DNA of 45,813 nucleotides from Hypholoma sublateritium FD-334 SS-4 (taxonomy: Eukaryota > Basidiomycota > Agaricomycetes > Agaricales > Strophariaceae). How positions within the stretch are numbered: position 1 is the stretch's first letter; each line of letters opens with the position of its first letter. Below are positions 21,841 through 32,298 of this stretch, piece by piece. The position numbers were made by a program, and so were the translations under genes. The stretch is from contig KN817611.1 in assembly GCA_000827495.1 (NCBI GenBank), positions 1-45,813 on the forward strand, given 5' to 3'. A model generated the notes under the pieces. The model was not told the origin of the DNA. It saw only the letters and a program-made list of their open reading frames with translations, and searched no databases.

Positions 21841-24351
21841 AGTAAAAGGCTAGCGCAGTGGAGACGCGCTGTACGCACCAAGCGCTGTTACATCAGAAAG
21901 TTCAAACCCCAAAATGCGTATCAGCTCGAGCACAGGACGCAGCGCGGGCCAAGCGACGGAAGAGATACTTAACGCGGGGGAGTACAAGAGCGACACCCCG
22001 CGCACGGAACACCGCGCGAGGCGCCCGCCCGGCACTATCCCATCGCGGAAGATCACTCCCCATGTCCATCCACGCGGCTCGCGTACGTCGTCGGTATATA
22101 GGGAGGAACCCCCGCGGTCGGTTGCCGGGCGTACATATGACGCCGCGCAACCCCCCCGCATAACAACATCACTGCATACCGCCAGCCCTGCATGTCCATG
22201 CACGAGCCATTCCACGAGCGCCGCCGACGTCAGCACCAGCCAGCCCATGATGAATTTGAATTTGAGCGACCGCGCACCGCTATCGCCGCCATGCGCCCTC
22301 GGCGCTCAGATACCGCCCAGCCCCACGCGTCAGTCGTCCTATATCCATTGAGAGGCAGCAGACGGGAAGCACGCGGGGCCTCCGTCGGCCCCCCGCGCGG
22401 GACTCGACAAAGCAGAAGGAAGAAGGGCGTGCATCAAAGGCGCCCAGCGGCGCCCGTGCGCGGTCTACACGAAGTCAAGAGATGTCCTGCCAGCTACATG
22501 TCGCACATGACGATGAGCCGCGCGGGACAGCAAAAGGTACAGCGCGCATCGCGCGCGGCGCGAGCCGCCCGGCAGCCCTACGACGAATGTATGACTGCCC
22601 ATACCCGCCCACGCGGTGCGCGTAGTCAGCGTATGGGGAGAAAAATCTGCTATCAGGTGCCGGGCGGATCACGACGCGATGGACAGGATCGAGCAGAGAC
22701 GGCGACGGCGTGGACGGGTGGGAATGCGCGGACGGAGCGAATCGACGTATCAAGCGAATTCGAATGGTTCGGGCAGCATACGCACGTCCGCAGCGCGCTA
22801 CGCCGGCGGAGGTCAAGCACGGGGGGGGGGGGGGGGTTACAAAGCAAAAGAAACAAGAAGGAAGGACGCACATCAAAGACGCCCAGCGGCGCGCCCAATA
22901 TACACTGCAACTTCAAATGTCCCCGCCGGCTGCGCGTCGCACACGACGATGAGCAGTTCAGGGACAGCAGGAGGTAGAGTGTGCACCGGGCGCGGCGCGG
23001 CGGGGACGACCTGGATTTACGAGAGGGTGGGCAACACGAAAAAAACAGCGCGCGCACCAAGCGAGACACGAAGCGCCCGGCATCTCGTTAGAGGAGTGGA
23101 AAACTGCCCATATCCGTCCACGCGGCGCGCGCAGTCGGCGTATGGGGAGAAACACGAGCCATGGGTGGCGGGCGGATGACGACGCGGGTTCGGAAGGACC
23201 GGGCGGGGACGGCGAAGGCGCCGCGCGGCGCGGACGGGGGGATACGCGTGGATGGGGCGACGCGGCGTTTCAGGGGGACGAGGACGGGCGGCATGCGCAT
23301 GATAGGGGCAGCGCCGAAAGAGAGGGATGGGCGGAGGCAGGTGCCATGGGCGGATGGGCGGAGTGGGTGCGATACGCGGCGGCATCGCGAGGGAGTGCGA
23401 TGCGCGGGTTTAGGCGCAGCAGCACGACAGTGCGGCGGGCGACTCCAACATCGAGCGGCGCAGGCACAGCGAAGGGCGCCGCGGACGGTGGGCGCTGGCG
23501 CGGGCTAGACTGGGCGACGGCGTGCACGTGTACAGCGGTTGGCCGTGCGCGTGGGTGGACGGGCAGGCAATGCGGGGCGTAGGCGGGCGCGGGACGTACG
23601 TGCACGCAGGAAACCAAATCGCTGTGCCACACGGAGGGGCTGCGTGCGCGGACGGGGAACGCGGGGTGCACGATGATCGAGATCGAATGCAGAGGCGGGT
23701 GGTGTGGCGATCGGCAACGATGCGGGTGGATGAGACCGACGCGGGACCGGCGGGACCGCGCAGGGACGACGAAGGCGCCGCGCGGCGTGGACGGGGGGGA
23801 ATGCATGGACGGGGCGAAGCGACGTTCGAGGGGAGAGGAGGGGCGGATGCGGGTGGGGGGGAGCACCGAAAGGGAGCGGGATGGATGAGCGGGAGAGGGG
23901 ATGGGCGGAGAGGATAGGCTGAACGGGACGACTGGGGCCGGCGCGGATGACGGCGGGCGACTATCACCATGGAGCGGCGCAGGAACGGCGAAGGGCGCTG
24001 TGGGTGGTGGGCGCCGGCGGACGGTGTGCGTGGCACCGGCGTGGCCCGTGCGCGTGGGTGGATATGCGGGCAATGCGTGGCGTAGGTCGGCGAGGGACCT
24101 GGGATGTACATGTGGACGGGCGAATGTTCTGGACGGGGAAGCAGGCTGGTCAGGAACGGGAAACGCTGGGCTGGGCGGACGTATGTAGACTGGGAACAGG
24201 AGACGACAAACAGCGCGCGGCGCGCGCCGGGGCTCGGCGGACGGACGGCTTTAGCGCACGTGAATACATGCCCCGAGTCGCCTCATTGAAACCGTGCGAC
24301 TATGTACCACAAATGTACCACCCCAAGCGTCCCATTCACACCTCATCGAAA
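21841..24351 (+). repeat. G-rich repeat block with palindromes, left part
   Basis: Three successive HpB palindromes (22057, 22597, 23106) and two HpA palindromes (22481, 22917) lie here. After them comes a strongly G-rich stretch (23160-24240) with a unit repeated at about 23455-23620 and 23970-24125, and again at 28940-29090. Shared pieces include cgaagggcgc, ggtgggcgc, cccgtgcgcgtggg and gggcgtagg or ggcgtagg. A run of 16 G lies at 22821-22836. Long open frames on both strands overlap and are rich in Arg, Gly and Pro, so I treat them as products of composition. Confidence 0.6.
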
Positions 24352-25994
24352 ATGTCAGGCGAAACACCGCCCGCTCCCATCCACCGCCTCTCTCACGATG
24401 TCTTTCTGCAGATAATCACACTCAACGCCGACATGTTCGCCTACGAACGCGCGTTCAATAGGGCGTTTCACGGTCGCGTTTTTCGGCCATTTTTGACTGT
24501 TTTTTTGTAGCCGTTTTTAATCAAAAAATGATCAAAAAAGCCTCAAAAATGGCTCCCTTGTGAAACCCGTCACCTCGCAGGTCTGCCGCGCCCGGCGCAC
24601 CTTGATGCTCGCCACACCGTCCCTGTGGGCAAAACTCATCGATATAGCCTGCATCTCCTGCGCAGGGCACCGCGAAATGCGGATGGATCTTATGCGTCGG
24701 ACAGGCCCCGCGCCGCGGTGTATCAGGATCGATAAAGCGAGCACCAAACACCCCGCCGATGAATCGAAACACGTCAGCAAGTTTTTCTTCAGCCTTGTCA
24801 GCGAAAACTGGCACCGCGTCCCAAAGCTGGTTATGACGCTTCGTGTCGCGCCCAATTAACATCCTACTGCTGTGAAAGTATTGTGCGGTCCAGCTCCGGT
24901 GCTGGAGACGTTCCACGGGCTATTCGACAGGACGCATCCTGACGAACTGTATCGCCCAGAGGACGCTCAGATCCCAGACCCCCTTTCCGGAAGTGCACCT
25001 ATGCTTCGTGAATTCAACCTAAAGAACTATACCATCGATGAGCGTGCTCCATGGCTGTCCCGTCTTCATTTCATGGCGCTCGATAGCGCATACACTGTTC
25101 GTCTTGCACGTGGAGTACTGTCGTCCACACATCGCCTTCAAACTGTCCTACGATGATTCGCCCACACCCCTCCCCGTTCCATCGCTTCCCCACTCGAAGT
25201 CCCTCACCTACACCGGCAGCCCCGGGGAATGCGCTAGCCTACTGGATCACATCCACATTCCCACCGACTGCTCGATAAACACCCCAATGATCCGCGCCAA
25301 AATTCCAGTTTATACGGCGGATCTTCTTCCTATCGCGACCGCATTCGCGCGATACGTCCAGCGCTATTTGCGCGCACACGGCCCCGCTGTGGTCGGCATC
25401 ACGCACTGGGAAGACATGGGCCTGTCTCTGGATATGAAAGCCAAATGTCCGGCTGGCGTATTTCTCAGCACAGCAGTTCCGCTCGATCGAGTGCGCGGTT
25501 CAGACACATCAATGGCAGTGGTGAGAAAGCCCGCCCTACAGGGGCTCTCATGCATCGCGGAATTGCAATTCCGCGACCAACCGGGCGGGTTCGATGTATA
25601 TTTTCGGCCATTTTTGAGCTGCTTCACATCCGTTAGGACCATATACGCCCAAGCACGGATACTTCGAGATCTCGTGCGCCTCCAGAACAGCGTAAATGCG
25701 CCGAATAAACGAGGCATTATATTCCCCTTCCTCGACACCATCCACCTTATACCGGACCCTTATGTCCTGAATCGCAATGACGTGCTCACCGTCGACGGCC
25801 CGACAGCAGATTTTATTCTGTCGCGGGTGCGGGGTGGCCATCCCATCACAACACTGCGCTTGCCGCGTACCCCCGGCGTGGTTGCAGCCGATCTCCAGTC
25901 GCTGTCCGCGGCCAAGGGCTCGAAGGTCGTGTATAGATGTCCCGCAGCGCGACTCGGATGCGATCTTGAGCACCTGTGCGGCGGCGTCAACTAA
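24352..25994 (+). pseudogene. F-box gene, broken by an insertion, a stop and a frameshift
   Basis: This is a paralogue of the intact gene at 6596-8203. The start MSGETPPAPIHRLSHDVFLQ continues IITLNADMFAYERAF, matching the first half of the F-box. An inverted-repeat insertion (24463-24568) follows, and the other half resumes in a shifted frame with SQVCRARRTLMLATPSLWAK. A TAA stands in frame at 24857, where the intact gene has sense codons. A further frameshift lies at about 25148-25156. From there to 25994 the frame is open and matches the intact gene to the end: FLSCFTSVRTIYAQ against FLNFLTSVHTIFTE, and GPTADFILSRVRGGHPITTL against APTAAFILSRLRDGHPIATL. Three independent lesions make it a pseudogene. 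Confidence 0.85.
24463..24568. mobile_element. about 106-bp foldback insertion inside the F-box domain
   Basis: The insert begins gcgtttcac and ends gtgaaaccc. Its arms both contain ccatttttga (24488-24497, and reversed at 24542-24551) and its centre is rich in runs of A and T. Comparison with the intact paralogue puts it between the codons for R and (V/I)(T/S)SQVC. A length of 3n+1 explains the observed frame change. The target duplication is not resolved. Confidence 0.65.
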
Positions 25995-28900
25995 GCATAC
26001 CATTCTGGTAGCTTCCGCTGCGTATGTATAATGCGGTCCGCCTTCAGAGACGGGCACCGCGGAACATGTACCGCGGCGCACACTGCGCCCGTGATATACT
26101 ATCCCAGATCTCAGCTTTCAGACGCGCCCTACCAGCTACACTTACGCCGCACAGGAGAACAACGCGCGGGCAGCAGCCGGCATCGCGGGCAGTGGTGATG
26201 CGCCGCGCGGCGTATACGCGCAGGTGTGAGCATAACCCAAAGAGAATCGCCCCCATGCGCCCGTAGCCCGCGTTGGTATACGCAGTCAGCACAATCGCGC
26301 GCGACGTTCGAGTGCTCGCGCGCCTTTCCTCCTCGTCCCGGCGACGTAAATCACAAAAGCACTATCGGGCGGCTATGGAGCACTAAATGCATGGCGCAGA
26401 AGCTCGAATGGAGCGCAGACAGCAGGCACAGCGGCGCGCCCAGAGCGGCACGACTAACCGCACAGATACCCCCCACCAACTCTACGTTCGCCGCAAAGCA
26501 TCCGACAAAATCTCCCCACATCAAATTAGCGCATATGCGCGAAAATGCTGGACCCACCGCGGCGAAGCGTACGCGACGCAGATAGGACGTGGCGCAGCAG
26601 AATGGAAGGAGCGCAGCGAGGGCACGCACGACGGCGCGCCCAGAGTCGCCTTCAGCAGGGTATGTCCGCCGCCGGCTACCTCTTACACAGCGCCGGCGCC
26701 GGGACAGTCAAGCAGGGAGCGGACACTGGGCGCGGCGCAGCGCTGACGCGCAAGACCGGAACTAAGGTCTAACAGACATCGTCACAGGGGCGGTGGAGGT
26801 ACCGCGCGGTGTGGGCGCGAACGGTCAGAGGGGGGGGAGTCAGCGAGAAGGGGGAGCGCGGCGTGGGGTGGGGTGTGCGGAGAGGGAACGTGCAGATAGG
26901 GGCGACAATCGACGTTACGAGGGGAAGGTGGACGGGCTGCACCGGAGACGCCGGGTGTGCCGTTGCTTGATATAAGACGGGCCGGATGGACAGCATAAGT
27001 AAACAATGCCTTGTATCTAGGCATCTGACGCGAAAGGAAGCGGGAGCGCATGCATACAGGGTACAGGGGAGGGACGTACCGGCGGATCGGCGGATTCGCT
27101 CACAGGAACGACGTGGCCGACATCGTTCGCGATCGGATTGGCGGGGCAGCACGACGGACGCCGCGCAGAATCTGACTAGATTGCGCATTACTGCCCATAG
27201 GGAGGATCGTGCCCAGCCGTGTGCTGCACGGACGGCAACGGGTGCCGATCTTGCGATAGTCGATTGAACAGATGCATGCTGCGTTCCCCACGGCGCTGTC
27301 TGGTAAAACTTGTACGCAGAGGCGCGCAGGGGAGGTGGTCTTCTGGGGAGCGTAAGATGGATAAGGCCTCGATAAGGAGCAGTGGTGGGTTTTCATCGAG
27401 TCACGACAGTATTTGACTGTGTGTGGGATGCGCTATTTTTAAATTTACATCTCCCACACTGCTAGGTAACAGGGCGAAGCGACAGAAATTCGCCAGCGTT
27501 ACAATTGTCGTGCTGAACGTAAACACGGGCACGGCGCGCGGAATGCGAAGACGCGGCTGCTGTTTACATAACAGCCCGCGCCTACTTTACAGTCAGTATG
27601 TGCGCGTGCAGGCCCGAGCGTCAACGCACCTATATCTACAGTGTCTCTTCCGCCCTTGGAATTCGATGGAGATGTCGTCGCGCAATAATTGAAGTCCCCA
27701 TGACGCGTATCAGCCCGAGCACGCGAAGCAGAGCGGGACAAACGGCGGTGGAGCCGGTAAAGACGCGTTACCTGATGCGCGACGCAGTTAGCATCATCCC
27801 ATGATAAATTTGGGCGCCCACGCACCGCTATCACCGAATACGCCCTCAGATGCCCCCCAGCCGCCACACCCCGCAGCGCCAATATGCAGTCATCCTATAT
27901 CAATTGAAATAAGCACAGCCTCAGCGCGCTAGGCCGTCAGAGGCCCAGCGCGGGCGTCCGAAAGAAATCAAAGGAAGAAGGGCTTGCGCCACGCGCCCAC
28001 GCGGCACGCCCTGTATCAATACCAGGCTACAGATGTCCCCGTCTGCTACCCGTCGCACATGACGCTGAGCCGCGCAGGGACGGCAGGTAATACAGCGCGC
28101 ATCAGGCGCGGAGCGGCGACGCGCTGAAGACACGCGCGCACGGGGCGCGTCATCTACATCGCCACGTAAACGAGGACACGGGCACCAGGGAACGAAGGAG
28201 CGCGCATCGAGCGACGCGCGAGGCGCCCGGCAACTTTGCGAAAGATCGAAATCTGCCCATATCCGTCCACGCGGCTCGCGCAGGCGGCGTACGGGGAGAA
28301 ACATCCACAATCGGGTGCCGGGCGGATGACGACGCCGTTCGAAAGGACCGCGAAGGGGAGCGAAGACGGCGCGCAGCGCAGATGAGGGTAATGCGGGGAC
28401 GGAGCGAATCACGATCGTGCATCCAGGATGTCCAGCAGCGCGCCCATGCACAGATTACATCAAAGCGGAAGATGTCCGGCTGGCTAAACGTCGCACATGA
28501 CGCTGAGCCGCGCAGGGACAGCAGATGGGATGGCGCGCATCGAGCACAGCGCGAGGCGCGCGGCATCTCTGGGAAGCAAAGAGTGCCCATACTCGTCCAC
28601 GCGCCGCGCGTAGTCAGCGTATGGGGAGAACTACCTTCCATCGATTGCCGGACGGATGGCGACACGGGTTCGACCGAGGAGGAGGGACGGCGAAGACGCC
28701 GCGCGGCGTGGACGGGAGGAAATGCACATACGGAGCGAAGCGACATTCGATGGGAGAGGATGGGTGGATGCGAATGAGGAGAGCAGGGTCGATGAGCGAA
28801 TCGACGTCAAGAGGGGATAGGTTGACGGGACAGGCTGAACGGGACGACAGGGACGGGCGCGGATCGAGTTAGGCCAGCAGGAGGTCGGGGCGGCAGTGCG

Positions 28901-29650
28901 ACACGAAGAGAAGGTCGGTGGGCGTCCAACATATACGCGGGGCAGGAACGACGAAAGGCGCCGTGGACGGTGGGCGCAGGGGGGGCGCCCGTGTGTGGGT
29001 ACGTAGGTGGCCCGTGCGCGTGGGCGGATGCGCGTGGACCAATGTGTGGCGTAGGCGAGCGAGGAATGCATGTACATGCAGGGGAGGAGATCGCTATGAC
29101 GTCCATTTCGATCGAATGAGCGGGGAACAGGCGGCAGGTGGGGGACGACGATGCGGGTGGATGAGGCGGCGGACGGCATAGACGGGCAGAAGGCTTCGAT
29201 GTTCCGAACGACAGCACGAGATGTTTGAGGCGACGTCGATCGAGACTGGAAGAATGAAGTCACACGAGGAAGGTCCATGAGCGCGGAGGCACCCGGCGCT
29301 CAGGCGACGCACGAGAGCGAAGGGCACTTAAGGCTGTCCGCGTCAGGGTGCGCCCCACAGCAAAGGCGGACAGGACGTACGTGTAGGAAGCGCAAGAGCG
29401 CCAGTCAAGCGCCAGGACGAAAGCACTACGGCCGTAGCCCAGTAGCTCAGAGCGCAGTGAAGACGTACGCGCTGCGCGTTCGTAGGTCGATGGTGGGCGG
29501 ATGAGAGAGAAGCAACGTGCCGGCAGCCGCCCGCCGTGCTCTGCCTGCGCTTGCGAACCTTCGGTGGGCACGAGCCCGTGCCTCGCCTATTTTTATCTCG
29601 GTTACCACTCGCAAGCGAGCGCATTGGGCACCACACCACCTACAAGGGAC
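25995..29650 (+). repeat. repeat block between the F-box pseudogene and the tRNA
   Basis: No gene is supported. It includes HpA at 26662, 28033 and 28472, HpB at 28255 and 28585, and a collapsed HpB at 27197. There is a boundary segment at 27393-27458 and a G-rich stretch (28640-29200) related to 23160-24125. The interval 27470-27900 resembles 21840-22330: both have atgcgtatcag or acgcgtatcag, cgagcac and later catgatgaattt or catgataaattt. Confidence 0.5.
27120..27458 (+). repeat. repeat pair, copy 1 (partner at 29650-30018)
   Basis: It shares with the partner cacgacggacgccgc, gccgatcttgcgatagtcga, acgcagaggcgcgcagg and an AT-rich end tatttg.ct.tgtgtgggatg. Here the HpB palindrome is reduced to ctgcccatagggagg, so the whole loop and part of each arm are missing. 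Confidence 0.65.
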
Positions 29651-30018
29651 GCCGAGCGCGGTCTCACGACGGACGCCGCCCAGCACCGGATTGGATCTCA
29701 GAGCACTGCCAATAGCCAGCCGCGCACGTTGGGCGGTCAGCATATGGGGAGGATCATCTCCAGCCGTGTGATGCGTGGACGGCGATGCGGACTGGAGTTG
29801 GGCGTGCCGATCTTGCGATAGTCGATTGAACAGATACGTGTTGCGTCCCCAACGAGGCTCTCTGGTTAGAACTGAAACGCAGAGGCGCGCAGGTGGACAA
29901 GGCGGTGGTGATCTGCTGGGGAGTGTACGATGGATAAAGAGCATGCCGGACCTGCATCGATACTCACGACGTATTTGGCTCTGTGTGGGATGTACTATTT
30001 ATATGTTTACTGCTCTAA
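29650..30018 (+). repeat. repeat pair, copy 2, with full HpB palindrome
   Basis: The partner of 27120-27458. The palindrome is present at about 29707-29751. The copy ends in the AT-rich boundary segment tatttggctctgtgtgg and then ctatttatatg, immediately before a unique AT-richer island holding the tRNA gene. Confidence 0.65.
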
Positions 30019-30322
30019 GTAGGTGACTGGCCGAAGGGAGAAAATATGCCAGCGGTGTCCCATGGCACGGGAATAATGTTTCGCAGCCTCCCGGGGAGGA
30101 GAAATGAAATGTCTCCCTCCTAGATGGATAAAAGCTATGTCCCATTGACCGAGAATAGAGATGATTGTCCATTGAACGATGAGAAAATCTATCGCTATAT
30201 CAATTTAGAGGTTGGTTAGCTGCCAAAGATGTGCATGAGCCGCTACCCAGTACTCGGTACTCACCACTCAATCCTATTACCATATTCAAGTCTGCAGCCT
30301 GCTTGGGAGAATGCGATCTAAG

Positions 30323-30329
30323 AAAAAAA
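30323..30329 (-). terminator. Pol III terminator of the tRNA gene
   Basis: Seven T in a row on the minus strand, starting 6 nt after the tRNA 3' end. Confidence 0.7.
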
Positions 30330-30334
30330 GAAGA

Positions 30335-30406
30335 TAGCAGCAACTCGCTTCGATCGAGTGACCTCGGGGTTATGGGCCCCGCGCGCTTCCACTGCGCCAT
30401 GCTGCT
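30335..30406 (-). tRNA. initiator tRNA-Met (CAT)
   Basis: The 72-nt gene has no intron. The acceptor stem AGCAGCA pairs fully with TGCTGCT, followed by discriminator A. The anticodon arm is GGGG with loop containing CAT, closed by CCCC. The T arm is ACTCG, loop ATCGAAG, CGAGT. The A-T first pair and A in place of T at position 54 are marks of the eukaryotic initiator, and the body matches the conserved initiator sequence (GGGCCCATAACCC). The internal promoter is intact and a T7 terminator follows. It is probably functional and would supply translation start. Confidence 0.93.
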
Positions 30407-30519
30407 ACGAGACCTCTAACAAAGCGCCTACTCATCCGTCTGAGCATAATTTATCAGACGTTAGTTCGTTGTACATCATGTACATCAAGAACGTACCAAA
30501 AAAACTCGAAAATAATCGT

Positions 30520-32050
30520 GGTATTCAGGTATTCATCCTTTCTGCATCTAACACCCCTGTTCAAAGCGACGAGCGATCGACAGAACCATCAGCCCACATC
30601 AAATCAGTACTGTCGAGGCAGGGATGAATCGACGACGCGCCGCGCGAGGCCTGGCCACGCGCAGAGAGTGGAAGATAGAAAAAGAAGGCGCACGAGGAGA
30701 TATGAGGCGGCGCCCAGAGCTCACATGTACGGGCACATGTCCCCCGCGGGGTACATGTCGCACATACGCGGCGTGGGGACAAAGGCACAGTGGGTTTTGG
30801 GCGCGACGCGCGGCGACGCGCTGGAGACACATATATATAGGAGAGCGAGTCGGGGCCGCGAAAAGAGGAGAATGGGGTGCACAGGGGGCCGGATGCGGCA
30901 GGCGCGACAGTACGACAGGACGGCGCGAATCACCCAGCAGCTCAGACCTAGACGTCAACACACTGCCCATACCCAGCGCAGCCTCGCACGCGGTCTGTAT
31001 ATGGGAAGATACATCCAGTCTGCAGCGCCGGACGGATGACGACGCGTGAGGCGAGGAGCGGCGCCGGGATAACGCAGACGCGGCGCACAGCGAAGACGGG
31101 CAGAAGTGCACATATACGAACCGTGCATATTCGACGTTGAGTGGATGGGTGATGGTGCTGTTCGGCGCCGATTGCTGAGGAATCGAGACCAGACCCCGGG
31201 ATAGGCGGGGAGGAACGGCAGCGCTGCCCATTTGGTATGCGACCCATGTCCAGAACAATGCGGTGCGGGCCGTGTGAGCGCGCCGCGCGGCGTAGACGAT
31301 AGGTGACGTACGCGCACTGCACCCAGCGGAGTGAATGGAGCGGTCAGACAATACAGCGCGCAATGGTAGTACGGTGATCGAGGTTAGAATCTGGATGGGA
31401 GGACGTCGCGGCGCGGCGGCGGGAGAGCATGGCAGACGGCACGAGCAAGCAGGCGGCGCAGAGAGAGCGGGGGGGGGGGCCGCGGCGCGACATATGCAGG
31501 CGGGAGACGTCCATACAGAGGAAGATATGCGACGTTGGGAAGGGAGGCCTGGAGGGACTAGACCGGGAATGATGGTGGCGACGTTGGTTGAGGAGGATGG
31601 GCAGTACAGCCGCAGAGCGCAAGCACGCCAGCGAGCCGGATTGCACCCAGCATCCAAGCGAGGAAGGAGGGCGAAGGGCGGAGTGAATGAATTGCTCTAG
31701 CAGCACGGGACCGAACGGGGTGATATGGGCGGAGTCGTAGGCGACAGGTGCGGGTGAGCGACCGGATGACTGGCGACGTCTGGTGGTGCGGGGAGAGAGG
31801 GGCGCGCTGCTCAGCGAAGACGGACCAACACGTATAGGAGTTTCGTTTCAGTGAGCATCGTTTCAGTCGTTGTTCCACGGTGTAACGAAAAGTGGTGATG
31901 ATGGCTGCGATGAAGCAGAAACGCGCTGGGTCACTAATATATTCAAGGTCCGACGTCGGAGAGGGCCGCGGCCCGCCGAACGCCGTCCCTCCCATGATCA
32001 AGTTAAGACATCAGTGGAAGATGCAGACGACAGCAGACTCGGACGACAGT
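30520..32050 (+). repeat. repeat block upstream of the first NACHT gene
   Basis: The segment starting near 30545 (aacacccctgttcaaagcga) matches the NACHT tail at 34519 on. HpA (30737) and HpB (30965) follow in order. From 31040 the DNA is G-rich with an 11-G run at 31469-31479. The 352-codon minus-strand frame across it is composition-driven. No gene is supported. Confidence 0.5.
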
Positions 32051-32298
32051 GCAGCAAGAATAGCATTGAGCACGGCATCTCCTTCCTGACAGGTTGTTTG
32101 CATCGGGCTGTGTAGAACAGCGCCGGCAGGACGCCTTGTGTGCGTCGCTCACTCTCACTCTCACTCTCACTTCATAGTCGCGCACAATACATACTCTCCC
32201 GATGGGCGATCGTAATCCGCAACCAACTGTGCACAATTGTCACGACGCGGACGGTACGCCCGTTCTAAGACCACATAGTTCATAACGCTGATATTCAT

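Noticed and set aside
22757..22779. aattcgaatggttcggg resembling the MITE terminal repeat
   Set aside because: Only part of the repeat matches, there is no partner and no TA-flanked element.
22192..22977. 261-codon plus-strand frame
   Set aside because: Arg-rich, crosses HpA and HpB palindromes and a 16-G run, with no recognisable motif.
23270..24111. Overlapping 233- and 267-codon minus-strand frames
   Set aside because: Two long frames overlap in different phases over one G-rich repeat, which marks composition rather than genes.
25601..25617. Match of ttttcggccatttttga in the F-box pseudogene to the foldback insertion
   Set aside because: The same place in the intact paralogue aligns codon by codon without an insertion, so this is probably chance.
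30599..31657. 352-codon minus-strand open frame
   Set aside because: It lies in G-rich repeats, is open in several phases, is rich in Arg, Pro, Ser and Ala, and has no domain. Similar frames occur in other repeat copies but shift phase.
32161..32172. Short ctcact repeats before NACHT copy 1
   Set aside because: A simple-sequence run of a few units with no clear function; a similar tct/cac stretch precedes copy 2.
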